A stretch of 64,000 nt of DNA from Caldichromatium japonicum (GTDB lineage Bacteria > Pseudomonadota > Gammaproteobacteria > Chromatiales > Chromatiaceae): assembly GCF_011290485.1 (NCBI RefSeq), contig NZ_CP048029.1, positions 1,285,155 to 1,349,154 on the forward strand, in the 5' to 3' direction. Both the position numbers and the translations under genes were made by a program. The first letter of the stretch is position 1. Each line of letters begins with the position of its first letter. Below are positions 16,939-26,163 of the stretch, piece after piece. Below the pieces are notes generated by a model, which saw only the letters and a program-made list of their open reading frames with translations, was not told the origin of the DNA and did not search any database.

Positions 16939-16975
16939 CGTATCCTGTAATCGCCAGATTCTAGGTCAGGATACG
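16939..16975. promoter_or_regulatory. Perfect 9-bp inverted repeat between pbpC and the diguanylate cyclase gene
   Basis: CGTATCCTG (16939-16947) is mirrored exactly by CAGGATACG (16967-16975) with a 19-base spacer. It sits 28 bp after pbpC and 26-65 bp before the possible starts of the next gene. It has no T-run, so an operator or an mRNA-end hairpin are both possible. Confidence 0.4.
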
Positions 16976-17039
16976 CAACCTGGAGCAATCAGTAGAAAAA
17001 ATGATGTGGACAAGATTTCAGGGAGGGGTGGGTGAGGCC

Positions 17040-18503
17040 ATGAAAGCAAAAGAACAACAACTGGATCGTATCGTCCATCGGTTGACCCCGCGGGTCGAGC
17101 AACATCTCTATCGGATCTTCGGGGTACTCGGTTTAATCCTGTTGCTCACGGTCATCCTGCACTGGTTTGTCATCTTTAAGCCGCGGCTCCTCGCTGAGTC
17201 CGAGGGGTGCGCTGCGGCGCTTGCCCAGTCCTGGGCTCAGAAGATCGAGCTCCTGATCGATGAAGCAGATGAAGAAGCTGTGCTGCGTACGCAATTGACG
17301 GCCTTTTTTCAGTCCATCTTGGAACTCACCGGACCACCGGCCGGCAGACCGATGATCCATCGCATTTCTCTCTCCCTGAGCGCAGGGCCCTTTAGAGGAT
17401 TGACATTGGATCTCGGCACTGGGGGCTCAGAGCCATCCTTTTTGATCGAACTCCCGGTTCAACACCGACACCTGCTTCAAGTCAATGCGGCGTCTGAGGG
17501 GCTCGGCAGGCTGATTTTCTATTTTGATCGCCGGGTCATCGAGCAGTTCGCCAACCAATTGGCAATAACCCTGATCGTGGTCGCGATGTTGATCGGCGGG
17601 GTGATGACTCTGATCTCGCTACAGATCCGCAGGCTGTTGCAGTGGCTGCATCAAGGGGAGGAGAACCTGCGCGCCGTCTTTGAAGCTGCGCCCTTCCCGA
17701 TGATGCTTCAGGTCAATGAAGATAAGAGGCTTTGCTGGGCTAATGTGGCAGCCCAGCGTTATCTCGCGCTGCATGAGAGCCCAGATGGCTGCTTCTCCAG
17801 CCCGATCTGGGAGGATCTAGCGCAGTCACTCCCCGCCCAGCTGGGGGAAATGCGCGAGGTGCAGCTCGATGCAGGCAGGCGCTGGGTGATGGTCTCGGCG
17901 ATCCCAGTGAGTTTCTCCGGGGTGCCCAGTCGAATCATCGGGCTCGCTGATATCAGCGCGCTCAAGGCGGTCCAGGATGAGCTCCATCTTGCCTCGATCA
18001 CCGATCCTCTGACCGGGCTTTATAACCGGCGCTATCTCTATCAGCGTCTTGAACAGGAGATCGAGTTCGCCAATCGCTATGCTCATCCGCTCTCGATCAT
18101 CCTATTCGATCTCGATTACTTCAAGCAGATCAACGACAGCTTCGGACACAATTTGGGTGATGAGGTGCTGGTCTGGATCAGCGGCATCTTGCGCTCGACC
18201 ATCCGCGAGGTCGATATCGCCGGACGGCACGGGGGCGAAGAGTTCTTGGTGATCCTACCGCATACGGACCTGGAGGGGGCCATCGAGGTAGCCGAGCGCC
18301 TGCGTTCGGAGATCGATTCGATCGAATGGTCGGTGCATGGGCTTAAGGTCACCATCAGCGGCGGGGTAGCCCAATACAATGGCGAGCCGCTCGATGAATT
18401 TGTCCATCGTGCCGACTGCAAACTCCTCGAAGCCAAGGAGTCCGGACGCAACCGCATATGTATCGCTGAGGGATCAGCACCTAGCCTGATCCGCTTGTTT
18501 TAG
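17040..18503 (+). CDS. Membrane-bound PAS-GGDEF diguanylate cyclase
   Basis: This 487-residue protein makes cyclic-di-GMP. TM1 is about residues 25-45 ('LILLLTVILHWFVIF'). A periplasmic sensor region of about 125 residues follows, then TM2 (~172-195, 'LAITLIVVAMLIGGVMTLIS'). A PAS domain begins at 'LRAVFEAAPFPMMLQV' and leads into 'SITDPLTGLYNRRYLYQRLE', the start of GGDEF. The active-site motif is G398-G-E-E-F402, and R389-x-x-D392 forms an inhibitory I-site five residues ahead, so both catalysis and product inhibition look intact. The start at 17040 has GGTGAGG close upstream; an ATG at 17001 would add 13 residues. No EAL domain is present. The periplasmic part has no recognised ligand fold. 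Confidence 0.88.
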   Translation: MKAKEQQLDRIVHRLTPRVEQHLYRIFGVLGLILLLTVILHWFVIFKPRLLAESEGCAAALAQSWAQKIELLIDEADEEAVLRTQLTAFFQSILELTGPPAGRPMIHRISLSLSAGPFRGLTLDLGTGGSEPSFLIELPVQHRHLLQVNAASEGLGRLIFYFDRRVIEQFANQLAITLIVVAMLIGGVMTLISLQIRRLLQWLHQGEENLRAVFEAAPFPMMLQVNEDKRLCWANVAAQRYLALHESPDGCFSSPIWEDLAQSLPAQLGEMREVQLDAGRRWVMVSAIPVSFSGVPSRIIGLADISALKAVQDELHLASITDPLTGLYNRRYLYQRLEQEIEFANRYAHPLSIILFDLDYFKQINDSFGHNLGDEVLVWISGILRSTIREVDIAGRHGGEEFLVILPHTDLEGAIEVAERLRSEIDSIEWSVHGLKVTISGGVAQYNGEPLDEFVHRADCKLLEAKESGRNRICIAEGSAPSLIRLF

Positions 18504-18541
18504 AGAAAGATGGAATCAAACCGCTGAGCGTTGTTCCTGTG

Positions 18542-18566
18542 CCGTCATTCTGGCGAAGGCCGGAAC
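18542..18566. repeat. Dispersed repeat unit (CGTCATTCTGGCGAAGGCCGG type), copy 1
   Basis: The stretch CCGTCATTCTGGCGAAGGCCG resembles a widespread intergenic repeat found in many proteobacteria, and a second copy with a few changes is at 53883-53905 in this window. It lies between the diguanylate cyclase and rho stop codons. Confidence 0.5.
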
Positions 18567-18632
18567 AGACTTCAGAAACATCAGCCGAATGCAGATGAGG
18601 CGCGTTGTCGCCGCGAATGGATCAGTCTCTCC

Positions 18633-19889
18633 TTAGCCCTTCATGGAATTGAAGAATTCCTCGTTGGTCTTGGTCGCCTTGAGCTTGTCGTGCAAGAACT
18701 CCATGGCTGCGAGTTCGTCCATGGGGTGCAAGATCTTGCGCAAGATCCAGACCTTTTGCAGCTCATTGGGGTCCATGAGGAGCTCTTCGCGGCGGGTCCC
18801 CGAACGGTTGATGTTGATGGCGGGGAAGATACGTTTTTCGGCGATGCGCCGGTCGAGATGGAGCTCCATATTGCCCGTGCCCTTGAACTCCTCATAGATC
18901 ACATCGTCCATCCGCGAACCGGTATCGATCAGGGCAGTGGCGATAATGGTGAGTGAACCTCCCTCTTCGACATTGCGCGCCGTCCCGAAAAACCGCTTGG
19001 GGCGCTGGAGAGCATTGGCGTCGAGACCACCGGTGAGGACCTTGCCCGAGGAAGGCACGACCGTGTTATAGGCCCGCGCCAGACGGGTGATCGAGTCAAG
19101 CAGGATGACCACATCGCGCCGGTGTTCAACCAGGCGTTTGGCCTTTTCGATCACCATCTCGGCGACCTGAATATGCCGGGTGGCGGGCTCGTCGAAGGTC
19201 GAGGAGATGACCTCGCCGCGCACCGAGCGCGCCATCTCGGTCACCTCTTCGGGGCGTTCGTCGATCAGGAGCACGATCAGATAGCATTCAGGGTGATTGT
19301 GGGCGATCGACTGGGCGATGTTTTGCAACATCATGGTCTTGCCGGCCTTGGGCGGCGAGACGATCAGCCCGCGCTGCCCCTTGCCGATGGGTGCGATGAG
19401 GTCGATCGTGCGGGCGGTGATGTCCTCGGTGCTGCCGTTGCCGATCTCGAGCTTTAACCGTTCCTGAGCGAAGAGGGGGGTGAAGTTTTCAAAGAGGATC
19501 TTGTTCTTAGCGTTTTCAGGGCGGTCATAGTTGATGTCATTGACCTTCAGCAGCGCAAAATAGCGCTCTCCGTCCTTGGGTGGGCGGATCTTCCCCGAAA
19601 TGGTATCGCCGGTGCGCAGCGCAAAACGCCTGATCTGGCTTGGTGAGACATAGATGTCATCCGGTCCGGCGAGATAGGAGGCATCCGCCGAGCGGAGGAA
19701 TCCAAAGCCATCAGTGAGGATCTCGAGAACGCCATCGCCATAGATATCCTCGCCCTTTCTGGCCTGGGCCTTGAGGATGGCAAAGATCAGGTCTTGTTTG
19801 CGCGAGCGGCCAACGCCTTCGATCTCCATGGATTGCGCCAGTGTAACCAGTTCATGCACCGGCATCTTCTTGAGTTCGGTCAGGTTCAT
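18633..19889 (-). CDS. rho: Transcription termination factor Rho
   Basis: This is the hexameric RNA-dependent ATPase that ends transcription. Its 418 residues are almost the length of E. coli Rho (419) and collinear with it. An N-terminal helical bundle starts [15 protein letters not shown]. The cold-shock-like primary RNA-binding domain has '[20 protein letters not shown]'. Walker A is '[19 protein letters not shown]', Walker B is '[18 protein letters not shown]', and the Q/R-loop region has '[19 protein letters not shown]'. The ATG at 19889 is used; a GTG one codon earlier is part of the same context. It is immediately downstream of trxA on the minus strand, with a 168-bp spacer that could serve as the usual rho leader for autoregulation. 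Confidence 0.98.
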   Translation of the reverse strand: MNLTELKKMPVHELVTLAQSMEIEGVGRSRKQDLIFAILKAQARKGEDIYGDGVLEILTDGFGFLRSADASYLAGPDDIYVSPSQIRRFALRTGDTISGKIRPPKDGERYFALLKVNDINYDRPENAKNKILFENFTPLFAQERLKLEIGNGSTEDITARTIDLIAPIGKGQRGLIVSPPKAGKTMMLQNIAQSIAHNHPECYLIVLLIDERPEEVTEMARSVRGEVISSTFDEPATRHIQVAEMVIEKAKRLVEHRRDVVILLDSITRLARAYNTVVPSSGKVLTGGLDANALQRPKRFFGTARNVEEGGSLTIIATALIDTGSRMDDVIYEEFKGTGNMELHLDRRIAEKRIFPAININRSGTRREELLMDPNELQKVWILRKILHPMDELAAMEFLHDKLKATKTNEEFFNSMKG

Positions 19890-20057
19890 CACGGTTCTAG
19901 TTTAGGGATCGGTGAATTCAAAGGGGGGCGCGTCACCCGTAGGATGGCGCCGGGTACTGGCTTGGATGGACAGCGCGCTCGTCCCACTGGGAGGGGCACT
20001 GTATGCAGGATCGTGACAGGACCGTGCCGCGGCCCCGCCATATACCCTATAGGGATT

Positions 20058-20393
20058 TTAGAGATTGCTATCGATAAAGGCTGTCAATTGCGACTTGGAG
20101 ACCGCGCCGACCTTGGTGGCCTCGACCTCACCGTTACGAAAGAGCATCAGGGTAGGGATCCCGCGGATGCCATAACGCGGCGGGGTATTGGGGTTTTCGT
20201 CGATATTCAGTTTGGCGATCTTGATGCGCCCGGCATATTCATCGGCGATCTCATCGAGCAGCGGGGCGATCATTCGACAGGGACCACACCATTCGGCCCA
20301 ATAATCGACCAGTACTGGCTGGGGGGATTGCAGGACCTCTTGCTCAAAGGTGTCATCGGTCACATGGATGATGCGATCGCTCACTGAACTCAT
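20058..20393 (-). CDS. trxA: Thioredoxin 1
   Basis: This is a 111-residue cytosolic disulfide reductase with the canonical active site C36-G-P-C39 in '[20 protein letters not shown]', the cis-proline motif '[17 protein letters not shown]', and the usual C-terminus. Length and sequence are typical of TrxA. A GGGAGATGAG lies just before the ATG. It precedes rho and diverges from rhlB, the same order as in E. coli, with about 220 bp between the divergent starts for promoters of both. Confidence 0.97.
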   Translation of the reverse strand: MSSVSDRIIHVTDDTFEQEVLQSPQPVLVDYWAEWCGPCRMIAPLLDEIADEYAGRIKIAKLNIDENPNTPPRYGIRGIPTLMLFRNGEVEATKVGAVSKSQLTAFIDSNL

Positions 20394-20615
20394 CTCCCTT
20401 CAGGTTGACCATTGAGCGGTATTGGCTAGCTGGATGGATGCAAAGCATGTGCGGACAGGACTGCGTTTGTCATCAACATGCGGGGCGGGGCAAAAGGCAC
20501 CTGGGCGTTGATATTAGCCCGTAAAGCTTGGATGCTATTTGATCCAAAGCGCGGGCGATTTGCAAGACTTGTGCGCGCCCTGACTCAGGCATCTCAACGG
20601 ATTTTGTACAGCCTC

Positions 20616-22325
20616 ATGACTGCTGCCACCCATCTGACCTCGATTCGCTTCGATACCTTCGCCCTGGATGCGCGCATCCTCGCAGGACTCAATGATGCCG
20701 GTTTCGTGTATTGTACGCCGATCCAGGCCGAGATCTTGCCGCTGGCCTTCGCCGGTCAGGACGTGGCTGGGCAGGCCCAAACCGGCACCGGTAAGACCGC
20801 GGCCTTTCTCGTCGCCTTGATGCAGCATCTGCTCAGCCGCCCGCGGGCCCTGGCCGATACGGAGCGCTGCCGCCCGCGCGCCTTGGTGATGGCGCCGACC
20901 CGCGAGCTGGCGGTGCAGATCCACAAGGACACCCAACTCTTAGCCGGGCGCACGGGGCTACGCTCAACGGTGGTTTTCGGCGGGACGGGTTATCAGCAAC
21001 AGCGCGAAGCGCTCGCCGCTGGCGTCGATATCCTGATCGGCACCCCGGGGCGATTGATCGATTATTACAAACAGCAGGTCTTTGACCTCAAAGGTATCGA
21101 GGTAGTGGTCTTAGATGAGGCCGACCGGATGTTCGACCTAGGGTTCATCAAGGATATCCGCTATCTCTTCCGCCAAATGCCGCCGCCCGAGCAGCGGCTG
21201 GGGATGCTGTTTTCAGCCACCCTGTCCTATCGGGTCACTGAGCTCGCCTATGAGCACATGAACCAGCCCCGTTTGATCAAGATCGAGGCTGAGCAGGTAA
21301 CGGCTGAGAATGTGCGCCAGGTCTGTTATCTGACCGCGAATGATGAAAAGATCCCGCTTTTGATTGGGTTGATCCGGAGCTGGCCTGAGGGCCGGGTGAT
21401 CGTCTTTGTCAATACCAAGCGCGAGGCCGACCGTGTTTGGGGCCATCTCCAGGGTAATGGCATCGAGGCGGCGGTACTCTCAGGCGATGTACCGCAGCCC
21501 AAGCGCCTGCGTCTTCTCCGCGAGTTCACCCAGGGGCGGGTGCCGGTCCTAGTGGCGACAGATGTCGCAGCGCGCGGGCTGCATATCCCAGATGTCACCC
21601 ATGTGGTCAATTACGATCTGCCTGAGGACCTCGAGGACTATGTGCACCGCATCGGGCGCACCGCCCGTGCCGGGGCAAGCGGAGATGCGGTGAGCTTCGT
21701 CTGTGAAACCTACGCCTTTTGCCTGCCCGACATCGAGCAGTATATCGGCTCTAAGATCCCGATTGCCCCGCTCGATCCGGCATTGCTGGTCCCAATCGAT
21801 CCACATAGCCGCCGCCGTCCCGAGCACAGCGAAGCGACCGAGCGACTACAGGGCCGCCGTGAGCGTAAGATAAGGAAAGAACCACCAGTGCAGGCCATAG
21901 TCTCACCAGCGACAGCCGAAGATTCGCCTACCGTGGGTGCAGAGGAGGCGACTGTAACCCCGCAGGTGGCGCCCAATTCCGAGACCGCAAGTAGACGACC
22001 CGTGGTCCAATGGCGTTTCCGTACCCTGGATGAGCACTTCTTTGACCAGCTCGTCGATGAATGGCCTGAGCGCATCGGACCTGAGATCGAGATTCCGGAT
22101 ATGCCGCTCATCCGGCGTATTCGCCGCACCCGCGGCCAGCTTGAGCCTTCGGCCTTGACTAGCCCACCCCTGACCTCGGCACCTCCAACGGATAGCGCAG
22201 CAGCGAGCATCTCATCCGAGACACGTGCCAGCAAAAGGCGCCGGCGCCGACGCAGGCCGGGCGTAGAATCGGGTTCAGCACGATCAGAATCCGCCCCCAG
22301 GCAAACACCCGAACCGATCAGTTAG
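20616..22325 (+). CDS. rhlB: RhlB-type DEAD-box RNA helicase with extended C-terminus
   Basis: This is an ATP-dependent RNA helicase, the degradosome partner of RNase E in gammaproteobacteria. From ATG 20616 it has 569 residues against about 421 in E. coli. It has the Q motif ('GFVYCTPIQAEILPL'), motif I AQTGTGKT, Ia 'APTRELAVQIHKD', II VLDEADRMFDLGF, III FSATLSYR, and VI 'YVHRIGRTARAGASGDAVSF', all intact. The extra ~150 residues include a conserved-looking 'WRFRTLDEHFFDQLVDEWPE' patch and end in a basic run (SKRRRRRRRPG) likely to bind RNA. The start matches the E. coli N-terminus; an ATG further upstream (20478) adds 46 non-homologous residues. It is divergent from trxA-rho and 12 bp ahead of nudE. 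Confidence 0.93.
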   Translation: MTAATHLTSIRFDTFALDARILAGLNDAGFVYCTPIQAEILPLAFAGQDVAGQAQTGTGKTAAFLVALMQHLLSRPRALADTERCRPRALVMAPTRELAVQIHKDTQLLAGRTGLRSTVVFGGTGYQQQREALAAGVDILIGTPGRLIDYYKQQVFDLKGIEVVVLDEADRMFDLGFIKDIRYLFRQMPPPEQRLGMLFSATLSYRVTELAYEHMNQPRLIKIEAEQVTAENVRQVCYLTANDEKIPLLIGLIRSWPEGRVIVFVNTKREADRVWGHLQGNGIEAAVLSGDVPQPKRLRLLREFTQGRVPVLVATDVAARGLHIPDVTHVVNYDLPEDLEDYVHRIGRTARAGASGDAVSFVCETYAFCLPDIEQYIGSKIPIAPLDPALLVPIDPHSRRRPEHSEATERLQGRRERKIRKEPPVQAIVSPATAEDSPTVGAEEATVTPQVAPNSETASRRPVVQWRFRTLDEHFFDQLVDEWPERIGPEIEIPDMPLIRRIRRTRGQLEPSALTSPPLTSAPPTDSAAASISSETRASKRRRRRRRPGVESGSARSESAPRQTPEPIS

Positions 22326-22337
22326 GTGCTCTGTTAG

Positions 22338-22886
22338 ATGCGCCAGCCGCCCAAGATCCTCGCACGGCACCTGGTGGCGCGCAGCCGTCTGTTTCGCGTC
22401 GAGGAGGTCGAGCTCGAGTTCGCCAATGGTGCCCGCCGCCGCTATGAGCGGATACCCGGGGGACGCGACTCGGTCTTGATCGTGCCGTTGCTCGATCCGG
22501 ATACACTGTTGCTGATCCGTGAATATGGCGCCGGCAGCGAACGTTATGAGCTAGGATTTCCCAAGGGCGTGGTCGAGCCGGATGAGGAACCGCTGGCTGC
22601 GGCCAATCGCGAGCTGCAAGAGGAGATCGGCTATGGGGCGGGGCGATTGCGCATCATTGCTCGCCTATCGCTCGTCCCCGGCTATATCCAGCATCGCAGT
22701 CTGATCGTCCTCGCCCAGGACCTCTATCCTAGCCGACTGCCGGGGGATGAGCCCGAACCGATCGAGGTCGTCCCCTGGTGCCTGTCCGAGCTCGGTGCCT
22801 TATTGCAGCGCGAGGATTTCGATGAGGCGCGCGCCATCGCCGCCTTGTTTCTCACCCAGCGCCTCTTGGCAGAGGAGAGGGGGTGA
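22338..22886 (+). CDS. nudE: ADP compounds hydrolase NudE (Nudix)
   Basis: This 182-residue Nudix hydrolase should cleave ADP-ribose, NADH and diadenosine polyphosphates. The Nudix box is complete: 'GFPKGVVEPDEEPLAAANRE' continues to LQEEIGYG, giving G-x5-E-x7-R-E-x2-E-E-x-G. 'LIREYGAGSERYELGFPKG' and 'RLSLVPGYIQHRSLIVLAQD' match NudE closely. It follows rhlB by 12 bp, and its TGA overlaps the next ATG (TGATG), so the three genes are probably one transcript. Confidence 0.92.
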   Translation: MRQPPKILARHLVARSRLFRVEEVELEFANGARRRYERIPGGRDSVLIVPLLDPDTLLLIREYGAGSERYELGFPKGVVEPDEEPLAAANRELQEEIGYGAGRLRIIARLSLVPGYIQHRSLIVLAQDLYPSRLPGDEPEPIEVVPWCLSELGALLQREDFDEARAIAALFLTQRLLAEERG

Positions 22887-23875
22887 TGTCCGACCTGGGC
22901 CAGCCATGCGGCTTACAGCGCACCAGCTGGGGGGTATTTATCTGGTTGGCGCTATGTGTCCTGCTCCCCATGCCCGCGCCTGCCTCCCTCTCGACCCCTG
23001 CCGCCTCCGGCAGGGAGCTGATCGATCTTGGCGCCGAGCTGAGTGCCGCTGCCGCCACTGGCAAACGGGGATTGGCGGTCTATTTCGGTCAAACGGATTG
23101 CGCCTATTGCGAGCGTTTCCACAGCGTCAACCTGGCCGATCCGGACATTGCGGCCTTGATCCGGAGCTATTTCATCTGGGTCTCACTCGATATCCAGTCC
23201 GAGACCCTGGTCAGAACACCAGCGGGCGAGGTGTTGAGCACACGCCTGTGGGCTGAGCGCGAACAGAGCGATTTCACACCGTCCCTGCTGTTTTTCGATA
23301 CCTATGGGCGAACCGTGCTGAGGTTGCGCGGTTATTATCCACCCTATCAGTTTCGCGCAGCGCTCGACTATGTCAGCGAAGGGTTTTACCAGCGTGAGCC
23401 GTTCGCAACATATCTAGCGCGCGGGGATGATCGGTTGGTCTTCGATGAGACTGATCTCAACCCCGAGCCGTTCTTTAGCCCCCCGCCCTATATCTTCGAC
23501 CGGCGGCAGCCGGCGGAGCGTCCGCTGGCCGTATTCTTCGAGCGCGGGGATTGTCATCCATGTGATCTATTACACAGCGAGATCCGCAACCGCCCGGATC
23601 TCCAACGGCGTTTTGCCCAGCTCGATACTGTTCAGCTCGATCTGCGCGCCGATTCCCCGCTCATCGCACCTGATGGTCGGCGTCTGCGCGCCCGCGCCTG
23701 GGCCGCCGAACTCGGGATCGAGTATGCGCCTGCCATCGTTTTTTTCGATAAAAAAGGACGCGAGTTGGTGCGCGTGACCTCGGTCGGCGAATTTGGGCAG
23801 CTGGACAAGATGCTCGCACGCCTACAAGCGGGATCATCCGCCTGGAACACTGGCGCGCTAAGGCAGCACCCTTGA
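22886..23875 (+). CDS. Exported tandem thioredoxin-like protein
   Basis: This 329-residue protein has an N-terminal hydrophobic signal (about 13-33, 'SWGVFIWLALCVLLPMPAPA') and probably acts in the periplasm. Two thioredoxin-like domains follow. The first has 'AVYFGQTDCAYCERFHSVNL' (C72/C75) and a 'DFTPSLLFFDTYG' cis-Pro strand. The second has 'AVFFERGDCHPCDLLHSEI' (C223/C226) and 'EYAPAIVFFDKKGRELVR'. Both CxxC pairs are retained, and each domain is of the SoxW/Thioredoxin_7 sort that reduces cofactors or protein thiols. A sulfur-oxidation role is possible but unproven. It is translationally coupled to nudE. Confidence 0.82.
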   Translation: MSDLGQPCGLQRTSWGVFIWLALCVLLPMPAPASLSTPAASGRELIDLGAELSAAAATGKRGLAVYFGQTDCAYCERFHSVNLADPDIAALIRSYFIWVSLDIQSETLVRTPAGEVLSTRLWAEREQSDFTPSLLFFDTYGRTVLRLRGYYPPYQFRAALDYVSEGFYQREPFATYLARGDDRLVFDETDLNPEPFFSPPPYIFDRRQPAERPLAVFFERGDCHPCDLLHSEIRNRPDLQRRFAQLDTVQLDLRADSPLIAPDGRRLRARAWAAELGIEYAPAIVFFDKKGRELVRVTSVGEFGQLDKMLARLQAGSSAWNTGALRQHP

Positions 23876-24053
23876 ACAGGCTAAACAGGTTCCAGCTCCA
23901 TATCATGCGCCAGCTCCCGATGGTCGTGCGCCATCGCACAGGGGCTGGCGGCGATCTTTCGGGGAAGCCGTCATCATCCCGTCGCTGACTGTTGGCTAAA
24001 ATCGACAGGGCAGCGCCTTTCACCACCGGTCATAATCAGGGCAGGGTAGAAAC

Positions 24054-26153
24054 ATGCAAAGCATCTATATTGCCGGTGCCGGCGCTGGCAGCGGCAAATC
24101 GGTCGTTGTGCTCGGATTCACGGAATTGCTCTCGGCAGCAGGGCGGAAGATCGGGTTTTTCCGCCCACTTGCCCCACAAGGGGATGAACTCGATAACCTC
24201 ACTGCCTTGATCCGCAGCCGTTATGCGCTGTCCTTTCCTACCGAGATGCTCTATGGCTGCACCGTCGAAACGGCGCGCCAACTCATCGGCTGCGGTCATT
24301 ATGACGAACTGCTCAAGCGTATCCTGGAACGGTTCAAGATGCTGGAGGAGCAGTGCGATCTCGTGGTCTGCGCCGGTACCGATTACAACGGTCTGGTTCC
24401 TGCGCTCGAGTTTGGGTTCAACGTCGATCTTGCCAACCACTTCGGATGCAATCTAGTCGCGGTCGTCAAGGGCTTTAAACGCACACCGCAGGAGGCCGCC
24501 GATGCGCTCTATATAGCCCATGAGCTGATGCGCAGCCGCGGGGCCGATTTTTTGGCGAGTATCGTCAACGGTGTGGCCCCCCAGGATTTGGAGGCGGTGC
24601 GCAACCGTGTCGATGACCTCTTCTCCGAGACCGAGACCGTCTATGTCCTGCCTGAGCAGCCGGAGCTTGCCATGCCGACCGTCGGTGAGATCTGCCAGGC
24701 CTTGGGCGCCACCTGTCTCTATGGCGAGCAGGATGCCTTGGACCAGCTCGTGACCAATTACAAGATCGCGGCCATGGAGGTGCCGGACTTTCTGGGCTAT
24801 ATCGAGAATGGGTGTCTGATCATCACCCCTGGCGACCGGTCCGACATCATCCTCGCGAGTCTGGCCGCGGATGTCTCGGCCAATTTTCCGCGCGTCGCTG
24901 GGTTATTGCTCACCGGCGGGATCGAGCCAGCGCCGCCGGTTCGCACCCTGATCGAGGGCCTGCGCCGGCGCAAGGTGGCCATCCTCATGGTACCGACCGA
25001 TACCTTCACCACCGCGATGAACCTCAGCGGCATCGAGGCCAGCCTGCTGCCCGGCGATGCGCGCAAGATCGCCGCCGCCTTGGGTCTCTTTGAGAGATAT
25101 ATCGATCTGGACGAGCTGCGCTGCCAGATTGCCGTCCATCATTCCGAGCGCATCACCCCTTTGATGTTCGAATATGAGCTCATCCGCCGCGCCAAGTCTT
25201 GTCGCAAGCGGATCGTGCTTCCCGAAGGCGACGAAGAACGCATCCTGCGCGCCGCCGAGATCCTCTCCTTGCGTGAGGTCGCGGACCTCATCCTACTCGG
25301 TAACCCAGACCGTATCCAGCGGCGGATCGCTGAGCTTGGTCTGCAGCTCGCACATCTGCCGATCATCGACCCAGTGACCTCTACCGAGCGGGAACGCTAC
25401 GCCCAGATCTATTACGAAAGGCGCAAACATAAAGGGATCTCGGAGCAGATGGCCTATGACGTCGTCCAGGACGTCAGCTATTTCGGAACCCTGATGGTTG
25501 CCTGCGGCGACGCCGACGGCATGGTCTCAGGAGCGGTGCATACCACCCAGCACACCATCCGCCCAGCCTTCGAGATCATCAAGACCAAGCCCGGGGTGCA
25601 GCTGGTCTCGAGCGTCTTTTTCATGTGTCTGCCTGATCGGGTGCTAGTGTATGGCGACTGCGCGGTCAATCCCAATCCCACTGCGGAAGAACTGGCGAAT
25701 ATCGCCATCACCTCCGCCGAGACCGCGGCTGTGTTCGGGATCGAACCGCGGATCGCCATGCTGTCTTATTCGAGCGGTGACTCGGGCAAGGGCGAGGATG
25801 TCGATCGGGTCCGCGAGGCGACCCGTCTGGTACGTGAATGCCGGCCAGATCTCAAGGTTGAGGGGCCAATCCAATATGATGCAGCAGTCGATATCGAGGT
25901 CGGGCGCACCAAGCTGCCTGGCAGCGAGGTCGCGGGACATGCGAACGTCCTGATCTTTCCCGATCTCAACACCGGCAACAACACCTATAAGGCCGTCCAG
26001 CGCAGTGCCGGCGCCGTGGCCATCGGCCCGGTGCTTCAGGGGCTCAACAAACCGGTCAATGACCTAAGCCGCGGCTGCACCGTAACCGACATCGTCAATA
26101 CCGTGGCCATCACCGCCATTCAGTCCCAGGCCGAGGGCGGTGGATGCCGTTGA
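24054..26153 (+). CDS. pta: Phosphate acetyltransferase
   Basis: This enzyme interconverts acetyl-CoA and acetyl phosphate. Its 699 residues follow the long enterobacterial-type architecture. An N-terminal P-loop, dethiobiotin-synthetase-like domain has 'YIAGAGAGSGKSVVVLGFTE'; a DRTGG-type middle domain spans about 220-340; the C-terminal PTA_PTB catalytic domain runs from about 375 ('LIRRAKSCRKRIVLPEGDEE') through 'VYGDCAVNPNPTAEELANIA' to 'VTDIVNTVAITAIQSQ'. AGGGTAG sits before the ATG. The ackA start is 10 bp downstream, forming the usual pta-ackA pair for acetate overflow, substrate-level ATP formation and acetyl-phosphate signalling. Confidence 0.96.
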   Translation: MQSIYIAGAGAGSGKSVVVLGFTELLSAAGRKIGFFRPLAPQGDELDNLTALIRSRYALSFPTEMLYGCTVETARQLIGCGHYDELLKRILERFKMLEEQCDLVVCAGTDYNGLVPALEFGFNVDLANHFGCNLVAVVKGFKRTPQEAADALYIAHELMRSRGADFLASIVNGVAPQDLEAVRNRVDDLFSETETVYVLPEQPELAMPTVGEICQALGATCLYGEQDALDQLVTNYKIAAMEVPDFLGYIENGCLIITPGDRSDIILASLAADVSANFPRVAGLLLTGGIEPAPPVRTLIEGLRRRKVAILMVPTDTFTTAMNLSGIEASLLPGDARKIAAALGLFERYIDLDELRCQIAVHHSERITPLMFEYELIRRAKSCRKRIVLPEGDEERILRAAEILSLREVADLILLGNPDRIQRRIAELGLQLAHLPIIDPVTSTERERYAQIYYERRKHKGISEQMAYDVVQDVSYFGTLMVACGDADGMVSGAVHTTQHTIRPAFEIIKTKPGVQLVSSVFFMCLPDRVLVYGDCAVNPNPTAEELANIAITSAETAAVFGIEPRIAMLSYSSGDSGKGEDVDRVREATRLVRECRPDLKVEGPIQYDAAVDIEVGRTKLPGSEVAGHANVLIFPDLNTGNNTYKAVQRSAGAVAIGPVLQGLNKPVNDLSRGCTVTDIVNTVAITAIQSQAEGGGCR

Positions 26154-26163
26154 GGGGGCGAGT

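Noticed and set aside
18531..18956. Plus-strand frame over the rho 3' end
   Set aside because: Antisense to rho, which is unmistakable.
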